In this document: in pieces, positions 44,594 through 60,551 of the stretch
Position numbering within the stretch: the stretch's first letter is position 1
Layout: every line of letters starts with the position of its first letter
Source: Balaenoptera acutorostrata
Taxonomy: Eukaryota; Chordata; Mammalia; Artiodactyla; Balaenopteridae
Assembly (NCBI RefSeq): GCF_949987535.1
Contig: NC_080066.1
Coordinates: 131,482,335 to 131,546,334 of the forward strand
Direction: 5' to 3'
DNA: 64,000 nucleotides
Program-made: the position numbers and the translations under genes
The notes under the pieces: generated by a model
Databases searched by the model: none
Seen by the model: only the letters and a program-made list of their open reading frames with translations
What the model was told of the DNA's origin: nothing

Positions 44594-45079
44594 GTGGTAG
44601 GCAGAACAATGGCCCGTCAAAAAATCTCCATGTCATAATCCCCGGAATCTGTGACTATGGCACCTAACATGGAAAAAGGAACTTTGCAGATGTGACTAAG
44701 TTAAGGATCTTGAGATGGGAGATTATCCTGGACTATCCAGGTGGGCCCAAGGAAATAAATCACAAGGATGCTTATAAAAGGGAAACAGGAGGGTTAGAGT
44801 CAGAAGAGATTGGAAGATGCTACGCTGCTGGCTTTGAAGATGGAGGAAGGGGCCATGAGCCAAGGGATGCCAGTGGTTTCTAGAAGCTGGGAAAGACACA
44901 GAACAGATTCTCCCCTAGAACCACCTCCAAGGAACGCAGTCCTGCTGACACCTCACTTTTAGCCCAGTGAAACCCATTTAGGATTCTGATCTCCAGAACT
45001 GTAAGGTGATAAATCTGTGTTGTTTTAAGCTGCTAAGCTTGTGGTAATTTGTTAAAGCAGCAAAGGGAAACTAATACAT
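44594..45079 (+). mobile_element. Ancient solo LTR (ERVL-MaLR-like)
   Basis: Begins TGTGGTAGGCAGAACAATGG and ends AACTAATACA, so it has TG...CA termini. Inside are 'ctttgcagatgtgactaagt', 'ggccatgagccaagggatgc', and near the end 'gtaaggtgataaatctgtgt' and 'ttgtggtaatttgttaaagc'. Flanks 'catag' on both sides may be the short target duplication. No internal viral sequence adjoins it. The exact family is not certain. Confidence 0.65.
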
Positions 45080-46309
45080 AGGGCAAATCTGGAATGTTGC
45101 AGCAACAGAACAGAAGGGAGGTTTAAACAATAGCAATGGGTACAGAGGTATAAGGTCTATATAGCAGTCTTAGGGTGAAGAGAAAAGAATCCCTATTTTT
45201 AGGAACTTACAGTAAATGGATAGCTTTTATACAATTCCTCCGCTGGATTTCAGTATCCTAAAAATATTTGCTGGCTTTCATATTGCTGTCTTTTTTCATG
45301 GAATCTTTTAATGGGCAATGAAGAAAGTTCTTGGAAGCTCTACACAAAATTACCATAGCATTTTTTTGGGGGGGGTACTTATACTGTAATTCCATAAAGC
45401 CTTCTGATATACTTAATACTCCATTATCAAGAGTTCCAGAATATATACTGACTTTTAAATGTATTAGGTGGAAATCTTTCTAAAATGCATTATATACTTT
45501 CTGACTTTCTGAGCATATGCCACAGAACATTCTCTCTCTCTCTTTTTTTGGATTGTTCACAGTTTTTCCAGTTACCTTCCTTGCTCAGTGCTGCCAACAG
45601 CCTCAATTCACTTCTATATCAAATTCCTTTCTCTTCTAATGTGATGTTTCTGGTCTGCTGTGCTCTTTGCAAATGGGTCAATGAGCTCAGCGGAACTGTG
45701 CATAAAAAGAGTGAGAGCCGAGCTCTGCCGTGAGAACAACGCAGGAGCTTCTGTGCCTGAACTTGGTCCTTTTTTTCCCTACCAATCACAGGTCATTGTT
45801 GCTTACGTCTTGACTGTAAGATGACTACCTACACTGTCGGGTGGAAATCTTAGTTCTCGAGGGGTGAGGTGGTACCGTAGTTTTAGGCACTCTGAGCCAG
45901 GTGCCATGGAGTTCAGGGAAGGAGGAAGAGTAAAGCCCATAAGCACTGGGCAGGGCCATGCTGTATGCATTGCTGTGATCATCAAATCGGCTCGCTCAAT
46001 TAATGTTTTTGAGTGAATGAGGCCTCCTTTGCAAAGTCAGCTCAAGGCATATTTTGAAGTTTTTACCTTACCTACAGTTATTCCCTCTGTTAGGATTTCT
46101 CTCTCTCCCTTCTCTGAGAAGTCTCTCCTCCCCTTTAGATCATGTTCATTTTCCCTGTAGTGTGTTGTATTTCATGTAGCTATTAGATGTAAGACAATCA
46201 GAATATTATGTCTATGAAAATACGAATTAAAAAACCCTCTGTTAGAAACATTTTTACTTTTAGAAGAGGCTGCTTGTTAGTCGAAATTAAACTCTAAATA
46301 GTAGAATTA

Positions 46310-46505
46310 AGGTGATATTAAAAATGGAATGGCTCATACATTTCTGGTGTAAAAATCTATCCGGAAAGCAATTTGCAAACATAGATCAAGGGCTTAAAAA
46401 CGTTCATACTCTTTAGTCTGGTAATTCTACTTCTAAGAATGTGTCCAGTGAAATGATCTTTTCCGCAAAGATTTGGATTAAAGTGTATTTTTTGCACAGA
46501 AGGTG
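46310..46505 (+). mobile_element. Old L1/HAL1-like fragment
   Basis: Contains 'aaaaacgttcatactcttta', 'gtctggtaattctacttcta' and 'agaatgtgtccagtgaaatg', resembling the 3' UTR region of old LINE-1 elements. Diverged. Confidence 0.5.
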
Positions 46506-47169
46506 CAACCCTGTGTGTTCTAATTCCCCGGAAGGATTGGTGGGCTGCAGCTCCTCCTGTGCTGAGAAGGCTGCGTGAAGCAGTTACCTGGCTCTGAGAG
46601 CTGAGAGAAGTCAGAGAAAGACCTTTCTCCAGCCAGATAATAGTCTCAGTGAATTATTTGAGCACCAGGAATATTATCTTTGGTCTATCTTATTTTTTCT
46701 CCAGATTTGAAAAGAGAAAAAAAAGTAGTCTGTTTAGATAGGTAGAAGGAAAATAGAGAAAAATGAACAAAAAATTTTCTGTCCTATTCTCACCCATGTC
46801 TATTTTTCTTTGGGGGTGGGGGGCAGGAGAATAGTCTCCCAGACACAGAATGAGCCCTAGAACTCTATGTATTAACAAGGCCTTGTCACATAATATTTTA
46901 AACAAATACTCTTTTGTAGATGGTTTCAGAGACCGTGACACAGCCATCACAGCTATTAAATGAATTACTTTAAAGATATATACAAACAGGTTGTGGGCCT
47001 TATTTTAAAATTTCATTAAAATTATTAATTGCTTACAGTTAAGTTTCTTCTTAAGTCAGGGTAATTTGGTTTAGATCTGCAACTGGCCTTATTCTCATGG
47101 CTGTTTTAGGTACATTCTCAAGAACTTTGCTTTCAGGGAACTAAGCAAACTTGAACTCATATAATAATT

Positions 47170-47470
47170 TGTTTTCCTTTCCTTTTCCCTTTTGATAACA
47201 CATTCTTTATAATTCCATTGCATTAAATTATTTTTCATTGTTTTCCTGACTGATTCCCTTATACAAATTATGTCTTCCTTATGGTCCCCTTTCCTTCTCT
47301 CACAGTGTTTATCATAATCTGTAAATATGCAATATTTGCATGTCTATTTCTTTAAGGCCTGTCTCTCTTCCTAGACTGTGAGCTCCGTGACAGCTGGGTG
47401 ACCTCTGCTCAACACTCTATACCCATATCAGACACTTATCAAATACTGCCCAACAAATAGACAAATAAAC
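47170..47470 (+). mobile_element. L2 LINE 3' end
   Basis: L2-like 3' order: 'ctcacagtgtttatcataat', 'agactgtgagctccgtgaca', 'caacaaatagacaaataaac'. Diverged. Confidence 0.6.
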
Positions 47471-49974
47471 AAATTTGCTTTTGAAAAAAAAGGTCAGAAT
47501 TCCCAACAATGTGGACATTTGATCTCCCCTGCATAATGTTACCTTTAGGTCAGCAGAAGGTTCTGTGATAGTTCAGAGAGCATGAGTGATAAGTGATTTA
47601 AACCTTGGACTAAATGCATGTAAATACGAGTTAGACTTGCTATCACATACGAGATCGTACCCTTCTGTGATACAGACTTTTTATTTTGAACCTTGGAAAG
47701 GGGTTAATTAACTCTTGCTAAAAAGAACATAAAAGATTTTATTAAAGTAGAAAGCAAACCAACCATCCCATCACCCACAATAGCAGCAAAGAAAAAAAAT
47801 CTCCAAAGCAAATCTTTCCAGGAATGGTAAGAAATAAGATTAATATAAAGTATAAGTTCAGTTAACTTATTAAAACTCTGTTAATGGCATTTTTCTCATT
47901 GGTTTCTAAAAAACAAAAAAAGAGGTATAATTCTTTAGTTCTACAGGCTTTCTCAATTGTTACAGATTGATCAAATCTTTTTTTTCCTAATAAGCTATTC
48001 ATTATATTTTTTCTTGCTTTCTAAATCTTGTCTCACTGTTGGAATGAATTAGAATGAGGGAGAAACAAATAGAACAAACCAAAGTTATGGAGAAAGTATG
48101 TGTGTGAACTTTATTTCATCATGAGAAAATCACTTCTGTGCAGTAACAGAGAATACTGATATCTACACGAGGATAGGGTTTTCTTTGTATTTAGATACAT
48201 ACCTTATATTTGTACACAATATATAAAATTCATGGAGGAAATTAATTTCTACAGTACAGTTTCTTTGTTGGAAGAGGACTTGTTCCATTAGTTTCTTTTA
48301 GAAAATGACCCCCAGTTCTGTGACTGTGGTACCAAGGATCGCAGTTCCAATCCTGTAATTTATTAGACACCATAATCTTATGAACATTAATCGAAACTTA
48401 GAAACTACACCCTCCTGCAGGATGAAAAGAGAGACATAAGTGCTCAGGCTGCTATGCTAATAACTGATTTTAGCAGAATAGTATGATTTCCATGATGCAT
48501 TATGAATAGAGATAGTTTTCCCATAGGTCTGGTGACACAGATTAACAACGTTGCTGCAAATTGTCTCCCTGCTCTGATGGCATGCACTTCACTCTTCAAT
48601 CAAACCGCTTTGTACACACATGGGAAACAAGGCCATCCCCATCAAGGGCCTTCTGCATTGCACCTAGGAACACTTTTGGAGGGCTTTAGCATCTAGCATG
48701 GTGCTTTGGGAAAAGAGGCAATTGCTCTCAAGCTGATAGCTCTCTTCCCAGAGAGAAGCTGCTAAAATGATCATCCCAGGGGACGCTTGGCTACCACATC
48801 CCTATAACCCAAAGGGGGATAGGTATGTGGGCATTTCCCCTTCACCAGATCCTTCTCTTTGAGTAGCATCATTCAGACTTACAAGTGCTCCCCAAGTGTG
48901 GTTTGCACGACTAGGGGCCTTTCAACCTTGCTGTGGGATTTGAAGTTGTGCTTATTTTTAACCATGTGAACCATTTTAGGGGTGACTGGCACATGCTGAG
49001 GTTTGTGGGAAGCGGAGCACAGTTCTTTTAGCTAACATTTGGCATGTGAACAAAATCAACATAATCAGTTCTGCAGAGGGAAGTTACAGAGAATGCCATG
49101 GGATGGGGGTGGCTTCTATGATTAAAATGACACCCAGAAGGTCTGAAAATGCTTTGGCACCGACCACAAATACCTCGTCATAGGTTTAATTTCATGTGTT
49201 GCAATTGCTTTTAGAGTGAAAATGTTAAGAGCCTCAGAGGTTATACCTGGCCATCAAATCCAAGCCCCTCTCCTGAGATGGACGGCTTGCCTTTGATGAC
49301 CAAAATATTTACAGTATAGCCAAGAAGCGAAAGTTGTCTGGAGATGGACCTTGTGCAGAGGCCCCGGGCAGCCTAACCAAACCTAGAGGGACTGGCAAAG
49401 GTGAAAATGGCGAGGTAATGCAGAGGCGCTGGCCTCTTCCTGGCTGGTGCCCACAGGGAGCCTCGGTCCCAGCGTGTGAAACGGAACTTTCTGGTTAAGC
49501 CAGGAGTGGCCGACAGGCCCTCTCGGAACGGCTCCTGCGCCCCACACCCCTTGGAAACACGTTCAGTCGGATAAATCCGCAGCTGGAAAGGACCTCGGCC
49601 CCGCCCTCAGACCCAAGCCAGCGCTACAAAGCAATTGAGAATCATCTGGGCAAAACTGGCCAATGTTGTGTATCGTGGAGAATGGGAGCCTGCCCTAGAG
49701 CCTAGATACATCTGTCTCACACACCGCGGCACATTGAGGCCTTCACTTTTCAGCTTCTTCTGCTGCAGCTTATTTAGAGCGTTATCAAAGGAAGCCACCG
49801 GCCAAGGCCATTGGAACTGCCGCTGTGGACTCTTTGGTTTGATCACGTCCACATACCATGGGCTCGCTAAAGGCAGGAGAGAAACAGCGGCTCTGTGCCG
49901 GAATGCAGGGCAAGTCATGGAAACACTTGCGAATGTGGGCAGTGGTGGGGTTACCTCCGGGCTTGCCAGCCATT

Positions 49975-50485
<511 letters not shown>

Positions 50486-50959
50486 GGTTAAAACTGGGTA
50501 CTTACAGTTAGCATTATGCTTATTATTATTATTGGCATTTATTCAGTATATTATACCTACTGAGCAATATCTTTCTTTATTCATCAGTATGATTTGTAAA
50601 AAACAGGTTTGAAAACATGAAGTGGTCTCTATGCTATGTTTATAACCCACTGATAACTTCAGAAACTGTCACAAAGCATAGGAGTTTTGAAGTTTAGGAA
50701 GGGAAATCATGAGTATTCAGATTTTCACCACAGTACAGAGGGAAGAGGGAGGAAACAGGGAAGGGAGGAAGAATGACATTTCCAAAGCTTAAAATAAATT
50801 CTAGCATAATGCATCCTTAGCATAGGTTAGGCAGTTGCCTCTCTCTTTAGCTGTACACGTTGCAACATTATGCTGATGTAATGAGTAAAAATAATTTGCA
50901 TCCAAAGCACAGCCTTAAAATGACAACTTGTCAGTGGGATACTAAGTAGACTGGGGTCT

Positions 50960-51155
50960 GAGATTGCAGCATGCTAAGAATTTTATATGAATTATCTAAG
51001 TGGCTCTTAACAACAGTGCACGAGGTCCATGTTATTATTGTCATCCCCTTTTTCCAAATGAGGACCTGAAGGCTCAGAGAGCTGACAAATGGGCACAGTC
51101 CCACAGCCCAGTGGGGGAGTTGGGACTTGAATGCAGGCAATCTGACACCAGCACT
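50960..51155 (-). mobile_element. MIR SINE
   Basis: Reverse MIR: 'gttattattgtcatcccctt', 'tgaggacctgaaggctcaga', 'gggacttgaatgcaggcaat', 'ctgacaccagcac'. Confidence 0.75.
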
Positions 51156-51208
51156 TGCAGTACTGCACGTATCAATATTTTCTCTTCAGAAGAGTGGGGC
51201 AGTTTCTA

Positions 51209-51571
<363 letters not shown>

Positions 51572-53705
51572 TCAGTATCTAGGAATGAGAAGCACGCCCT
51601 TACTTAGGCCAAGTGGCTGGGCTAAGCAGCTAGCCTGGGGTGCATGGAGGTGCGGGGCGCCTGAACAGGATCCCTCCTAGAGTCTCCAGGAGTGGCAGTG
51701 GTTTCTGGTCTACTGCGCTGCCTTTTCCCAGCTCACTTCCTACCTTAACTGGCGGGGAGACAACGGCTCTGTTCTCACCCCCTTGAGCGCCGAAGGCATC
51801 ACCCCTAAGAGAAGTGTTTCACGTGGGAAATGGATGTCCCATCCAGCCCACTGAAGCCTGTTTCACCCATAACATGCCTGATGAATTTATCATAGAGTTT
51901 ATTCTGAGCCTTAAACCACATTTAATAAAATGGGAACTGCCTATGCTGAGAAATAGCTCTGAAACCACTATATTTCTAAGGTTCTATCATTTTTTATTAG
52001 TGATTCCACTCAAGGTTTTGTGCACATAAGTAGCTATAGCTCTGGATTTTTGAAAATTTGGTACCAAGTGACACAAACAGTGATTTCTCAGTTTTGAAAC
52101 TTCTGAGCAATTTGACGTCATTCTTTCAAAGCAGCTATACCTTGAAAAAGGCACTAGCTCAAGTCTGTTCTTTCTGTAGGTGTAGAGCAGTCAACTGTGA
52201 GCCTAGAGAGTAGTATGGGAACAGATGGGGCCTGGCAGGGAAGGTCAGAGTGTCCTCGTGACCTTGTGAGAATCTGTCACAGTGTTACTAGTCACAATAC
52301 CCCCCTGCCCCCGCCCCCATTTTGTGTTGAGTCTTGTATTACTTAAAACTGCAGATTAGTTGAGCCTTCAGACATACAGACATAGAAATGTCAAGGAATG
52401 AATAATCCTAGTTCCTAACATATGAACTCAATTTATGTACCTGGGAGCAGTGTTTTTACTAACTGCTTAAAATTATTTTTCAGCACCAAAACATGAATTT
52501 ATTTTTGTAGCACTTTAACACAGGAGAGAATGGTGTGGACCACGTCCAGGGACATTCAGATGAACAAATATTAACTGTGGAACACCTGGTATGCTGTACC
52601 AAAACTGGACTTGGAGTGTCTTGCACTGAATTAAATCTGCTCCTCGCCAGTCACCCTGACTAAGATGGTTCATTTAACAGCAGTTTAGAAAACAGGTTCT
52701 ATGGTGGATTACCTAGAAAACAAAAGCAGTGACTATAAGTGATGTGAAGGGGAAGCAGGTCTATTATCTTATACTTAAGAAGGCTGGTACATTACAATAA
52801 AACCATGCCTGAGTTACCAGATCAAACATAATTAAATCAAAATTACGACCAGTTAATTGGAGGTCATCAGTTTAGGAAGGGAAATAATGTTTCAAGTTTC
52901 AATTGCACAGGGTTCAGGTGGAATCTTATCAGAGAACAAGGGCTCTGCAGCCTCAGAGGAAATCTGGAATTGGAGGAAAGGAAATAAATGCACTGCCTTG
53001 TCCAATACATAGACTACAGGACTGGCTGGGAAGAGGAGACAGAAGACAGAACTCCTTTGAATGATTCTAATGACCATCTACATGTAATAGGTATCATCTA
53101 GGAGTTGTAATTGGAGGTTAACTTAAGGTCATTATTCCAGTTAGGAACTTACTTTGTCATTTAAATTTTTTTCTGTATAAACAGAATACATCTTAACATA
53201 TTAACAGTGGAGTAAAATCTGACAAGTTTTAGCAAACCATTCTTCAAAGGGCTTCTAGAGACACAGAATGATTCTCCCTGGGGATATTTGCTCTTAGCTG
53301 TGCTTAATGGTTACAGCATTCCATAAAACAACAATTTCTTGGACTCTATTTCATTATCTGCCCTATCAGTCTTCATTTTCCCTTTGTTCATGTTTCAGGC
53401 AAGTCTACATTTCATCTATTTTAAAATCAAAGAATAAGATCACAAGATGTTTTCAATTTGAATCATACAAATACTTGCAATGTCTCTGATAAGAAACCTC
53501 AAATTTCCCATATAGACATAGGTATAATTAAAAGATTAATTGAAATACATGGTGTCATATGTAATTAAAACATGTGAACTTCATTCATAAGTCCTCAGTG
53601 GATACACTGTAAAAGGCCAAGAAGAGAGAAAGAAGTCTAACCAGTCACTAATCTTCAGATCTTAACACTGTCCCAAATTTAAACAAACAAGCAAAGAAAG
53701 CAAAG

Positions 53706-53750
53706 TGAGAGAGAGAGAGAGAGAAAGGAGGAGAGAGAAGGAAGGAACCC
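53706..53750. repeat. (GA)n-rich purine tract
   Basis: About nine GA units, then GGA/GAAG variants. Confidence 0.9.
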
Positions 53751-54534
53751 AGAAACATTTGCATGTATCTAAATCTATTTCTCAACGTGCTGAGAATTAT
53801 TTTTTCTTTTTCCTTATTTACCCCAAAGTGATGTTGCATATAAAAGGAAATGTGACATAATTACAGCTTCATTAGCAAAGACTAAGGCTGGCATTTCAGA
53901 ACAACGGATTTTATACTGGGTGTTATATTATTATTACCCTTTTTCACTTTATTAGGTATAAAATAAATGACCTACAAGAATCCAAAGTATTTTCAAATTG
54001 ATTTGTCTCTTGTGTTTTGGAAATGGACAGCATTACAGCTCCTGGGCTGAACTCTGAGAGAGAAGGTTTTATTTTATTGAAATTCCTATCGTTGGAGCTA
54101 CAATAACTATCTTAACACCTTCATGATCATTCCTGGACATCTTTATTTTTCCTAAAGAACTAGTTTCCCCTGACCTGATCAGAATTCTAGTACTCAGCAT
54201 CCTTTTAGCCTGTAAAATCAAGCTTCAGGCTAAAAATTCTCTTCGACACAGGAGGGTAGCTGTTCTTATTGACTTCCCTGGGGTCTGGTGGAGCATCTCA
54301 AAATTAAATTCTGCCACAGTGGCTTGTTATACCAAGGTTTCCAGATGTCTTACCTTTTAAAGGCCATTCTAGTTCAAATTATCTCTCACGTTTTTCGCAT
54401 TTGTTTACTTTTCCCTCTTCCCAGTACTTTCCAGATTGAGAGCACTCACAATCATCCAGAATTCCTCTGTGAGGTTTCACAGGAGTGTGGTGAGGACAAT
54501 GGGAGAAAAGAGATCCCGTGATGTGGAAACACTG

Positions 54535-54725
54535 CGGAGGGCCAGACTGTGGGCAGAGGCTTGCATGTGTTCACTCATTTAATTTTCAACACGACCCCAC
54601 AAGGTAGGTACTGTTATTATCCCTATATTCGACAAAGAAACTGAAACACAGAAAGAGTTCACCACTAGTCAGTGGCAGAGCTGGGTTCTGATGCCCAGCA
54701 GGTTGGTTCCAGGGGCTGGATGTTT
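54535..54725 (-). mobile_element. MIR SINE
   Basis: Reverse MIR: 'ctcatttaattttcaacacg', 'aggtaggtactgttattatc', 'aaactgaaacacagaaagag', 'gtcagtggcagagctgggtt'. Confidence 0.82.
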
Positions 54726-57394
54726 TTATCGCCTCTCCAGTCTGGGGTTCAGTAATAGTGAATGACAGGGTAAGTGTAGGCCTAATTCCAAGAGGAATGA
54801 AACATTTTTGGTTCCTATAATGTGAACAATAAAGCTTCTCAAGAATTGCTGGTATAGATTAAAGAAACATTTCACCTTAAGAGCTATGGTGGTTGGGAAA
54901 GCAATTTTACTCTGTCATGTTCTCTGAAGGTTCCTTTGTAGACTGTCTTTCCTTTTTATGGTGGTTGAACAATACAAATGGCATCTGAGGAAAGTTTAGA
55001 CTTTAGAGGAAGGACAGGCTGTTTCTGGAAAGCTATCACTAGTACTTTGCTAAGGATAAACGTGAACACAGGCTTTGAGGACACGAATTCCAGGCCCTCA
55101 GATCATGAACAAATTTCACACGAGTCTGCATGTGTGCTCATCCCCAATCACTGCCAAAGCTCTGTGCATTCGTTCTCCATGATTTATAGGAGGGTCTGTT
55201 CAGATCATACTGGCCTTGCCCATGACCTTGGCGCATACTCAGGGCTTTTAACATTCAACATTAGTTAATGAAGATAAATGTGTCCTTAGGTGAGTAGAGG
55301 CACTCAAGGGATTAACAGCCATTGATCTATGTGCTAAAAATGCTTGATAGACCATTAGGTCAATGTTTCATCCTGGGCTGGAATGAACACACTGGTGTTT
55401 CATTTCAGCACTGACTCCTGAACCTTGGAACACTTTGTGTACTTAGGCAATTCTGGGGTAATATTTTTCTGGGAGAGGGTAGGTATCTGAAATCTATTCT
55501 GAGCCAAGCAGCAGAGCTCTTGATAGACTGGGAAAAAAAAATTAAAATTTCCTTCCCATGACCTGGTAAGAGTTGAAAATAGCAATTTAGAATTAAGGAA
55601 AAATGTGTTTATTACTCCATAATAAAAACAGAAAACAAAGTTTAATCAGTTGTTTTCTACAAAAGAAAAGCCTGAGAGATCAAGCACAACTCCCATAGCC
55701 TAGAAAGAGGGTAAGATGATTTTCTAATCAAAATGCAACTGGAAAACATGCCATCACAATTTAGGGATGTTTGAACAAAGAGGGTACCAGCATTCTCCAC
55801 TCAAATCTCAATTGCTTGAGGGTGATGTGGAATCAGAAAGAGCAGATCAGTTAAATCCTTAACTAATAAGAGAATAATTTTAGGCAATGCATTTTAGCTG
55901 AGTAGCAGCTGGCCTAAGTGGAAATATTTAAAAACCAACCACAGACCTATCTTCTTTGATATTAAAAAAAAAAAGGCACCTGAGATGAAATTTCAAAACC
56001 AGAGAGATACTCAGATTTTGAGTCAGGAATTAAACAGATATTCTAGTTGTAAGTTTGAATCATAGCTTTAAATGCATATTTCTAGTAACTTTGAAAATAT
56101 TTTAAACTTTCTACTAATCCACTTCGCACAATTAGATATCATATATTGAAACTAACGTATTGTTAGTCTCACAATGGTCAGATTAACACCATTCCAAATG
56201 CTACTTAAATTTGGCCATTTGTACATGGATATTGGGGTGTAATTTCTTGAGATATTTTTACTGACAAGCTGTGAAAGCACAGTTTATTAAACTGACTATG
56301 AATATCCTAAGAAAATAAAAAGACGAACATTACACCAGGCACGGTTGTGTATATACTAACAGATATCAAAGGGGCCAGGAGGAGAAGTCTTAACTACCGT
56401 CAATCAAGTTCTACTGTGTCATACCTTTTGGCTTTTTCTTTCCATTGAAAGCATGACAGATAAAAATTATTCAGATTCTAAGGAGGACTGGGCTCTCACT
56501 GAATTAATTAAACTTAATGAGCACAAAGCAAAGCTTATAAATGAACTCTGCAGAGGGATACTTAACAGAAGTAAATTAACTTAACATGAAGTGTTGAAAA
56601 GGAAAATGGAATAATCCAGTCTCATACCAAATGACCTGCTAATATTAAATTCATAAATAACTGTTCTGGATAATTTTGTGTTCCAGGTGAATTTTTGCTG
56701 TGAGAGTTTTCTGCATTTTGGCGTTTAGCGTGTGTGGCATTCTCTCCTGTGTGTACAGTCATGTCCACACTTAACTCCTGTGTGCAGCCCTAGATGGCCA
56801 AGCGAGAATGCTTTAGGAATGTGGTCTGTGATGCACGACACGTGAACCTGCAGTTCCCACATCAGATGAAGGGCCAGTTCACTCCAGCACAATAGTTACC
56901 ATGGTGCCAGCTGGCCGGGACTCCACCACGGCAGATGGACATGACTCAGGACGGATGGGGGAGGAGAGGACTCTCCAGCTGATTAAACCATCTGAAAGCC
57001 CTGAGGCTTCTGTCCTCTACCTGCCCCTCCTCCTGCCCCATCACCAAGGCTAATTGGATTGGCTCTTTTTTTTTTTTTCTCTTCCACCAAAAGCCCTTAC
57101 ATTACCCTTTTGTGACACATTTTCTCCTCTGAGCTACTTGTGACATAACCTTTCAATGATTCTACCTCCTTGAAGGAACTGGGCAAAGAGAGAGGCTGAT
57201 CAAGGGGGCTTTACCTCAGGCTCCCTGTACTACTTGGATGGTGACAGATCACAGGCTACCATGTAGGTGTTAAAGAAAAAAAAATTTTAAAGCTTGAAAG
57301 CACTGCTGCAACAAAAAATTAAATTTCTTAAGTTTAAGAGAAGACTTCAGTTATTCCTTGAAGAAGCCACTTAGTAAGGCATTATTAACTTTAC

Positions 57395-57625
57395 AGCACA
57401 AACCAGCAGTTGTAGGTGTGGGTTCTGGAACCATGCTCCCCGCGTTTGAATCTCGGCCCTGCCACTCACTAGCTGGGTGAGCTCAGGCAAGTAACCCAGT
57501 CTTCCTGTGCCTCAGTTTTCTCAGCTGCCTACTAGGATTGTGAGAATAAAATGAGCTAATGCGTGGAAAGCAATTAGGAGTGTGTCTGGTTTGGTAGGCA
57601 GTCAGTAAATGCTAACTATTTTTGT
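57395..57625 (+). mobile_element. MIR SINE
   Basis: Forward MIR: 'ctcggccctgccactcacta', 'ctgtgcctcagttttctcag', 'agaataaaatgagctaatgc', 'cagtcagtaaatgctaacta'. Confidence 0.82.
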
Positions 57626-57969
57626 TACTACAACGAAGCATTTTTATTTATAATCTATACACTACTTACTTCGAAAATTAAGGCATTATCCCAAAGCAAT
57701 ACATATGAAACAAAAGGATGAGAAAACTGAAAATAAAAGAGGGCCAAAATCCATTAAAAAAATGAGGGAAGTACATGTACCAGGGATAGGAATGACTGTA
57801 ACTGCAAGATGTAGTCTGTAGCCCTAACACTCGCTGGGTTATATGGCTCTCTCTGTCTAATAAAAGCACGCATGCAGATTTTTCTTAAGAAACAAAAATG
57901 TTAAGGCACTGAATTCTAAGTTATTTATTACGCGGATGCTTAAATTGGGAGAAGCAAAGAGCAAATCAA

Positions 57970-58350
57970 TTTCTTCAGTTTTAAAAAAAGATCAGAAAAC
58001 GACAAGGTCAGAGGGAGAGAGGACAGATCAGTGGTTGCCAGGGATTGGGGATGGGGGAGGGGAGGCGTGTGGGTGTAACTAAAAGGGGCAGCAGGAGGGA
58101 AATCTTTGTGGTGATGGAATCGTTCTGTATCTCGATTGCAGAGGCGGTTATACATGTGACCTGATGGCACCGAACTACACACACACACTGTACCAATGTC
58201 AGTTTCCTGGTTTTGATATTATGTGATAGTTAAATGCTAGATGTAACCACTGATGGAAACTGGCTGAAGGGTACAGGGGACCTCTCCTTAATATTGCTGC
58301 AACTTCCTGTGAATGTATAATTATTTCACAATAAGAAGTTTTAAAAAATC
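57970..58350 (+). mobile_element. L1 3' UTR fragment
   Basis: Contains 'gatcagtggttgccagggat', 'atacatgtgacctgatggca' and 'gaatgtataattatttcaca' before a short A-rich end. This is the order of older L1 3' UTRs. Confidence 0.7.
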
Positions 58351-58961
58351 AGAAATATTTTTCAAATGGGCTATTACTTACCCTGCCATAAAAATATCAT
58401 TGCATGTTTGGTTTGAGTTTTTACCTTTTTTTCAAAGAGTTATTTTCCTTAAGATAATTTTAAGTACTTGTTCTTCCCCTCATCCACCCCAAATCGCAAA
58501 CAGATCTTGCCATATCCCTGAATTGCATGGACCAAAAAGTTTAAAAAGTTAAAATTTATTTCATATTTTCATTTTCCTTCTGTGTCCAGGCTCTCATTTT
58601 CCTGACCACTATAGGCAGGCTGACTCTGATCCTCTCAAATTCCCGCTAATCTACACTCAATTGTTTGCCACTATCTCTACTCCTGTGGAAGCAGTCTCAA
58701 TTCTAACTCCCTTGATTTATATCAATATATCTGGGTTACTATCTGTAACAAGATTTTATTTATGTACAGCTCTCTTTCTTCCTCTTTTTATGTCAGCTAT
58801 TCTCTGATGCTGAGCATGTGAAATCTCTTAAGATTCTCAAAGAGGCGAGCATTGAGTTGATCTGGATTTATCTGACTTTCTGAGAGGCAGGTCACCCAGC
58901 TAAAAGGGTACATTTCTATTACATGATAAGATAGGAGCCACTCCAGATTTTTGTAACATTA

Positions 58962-60551
<1,590 letters not shown>

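Noticed and set aside
44594..45079. Possible provirus around the LTR at 44.6 kb
   Set aside because: No second LTR and no gag, pol or env-like frame nearby; it is a solitary LTR.
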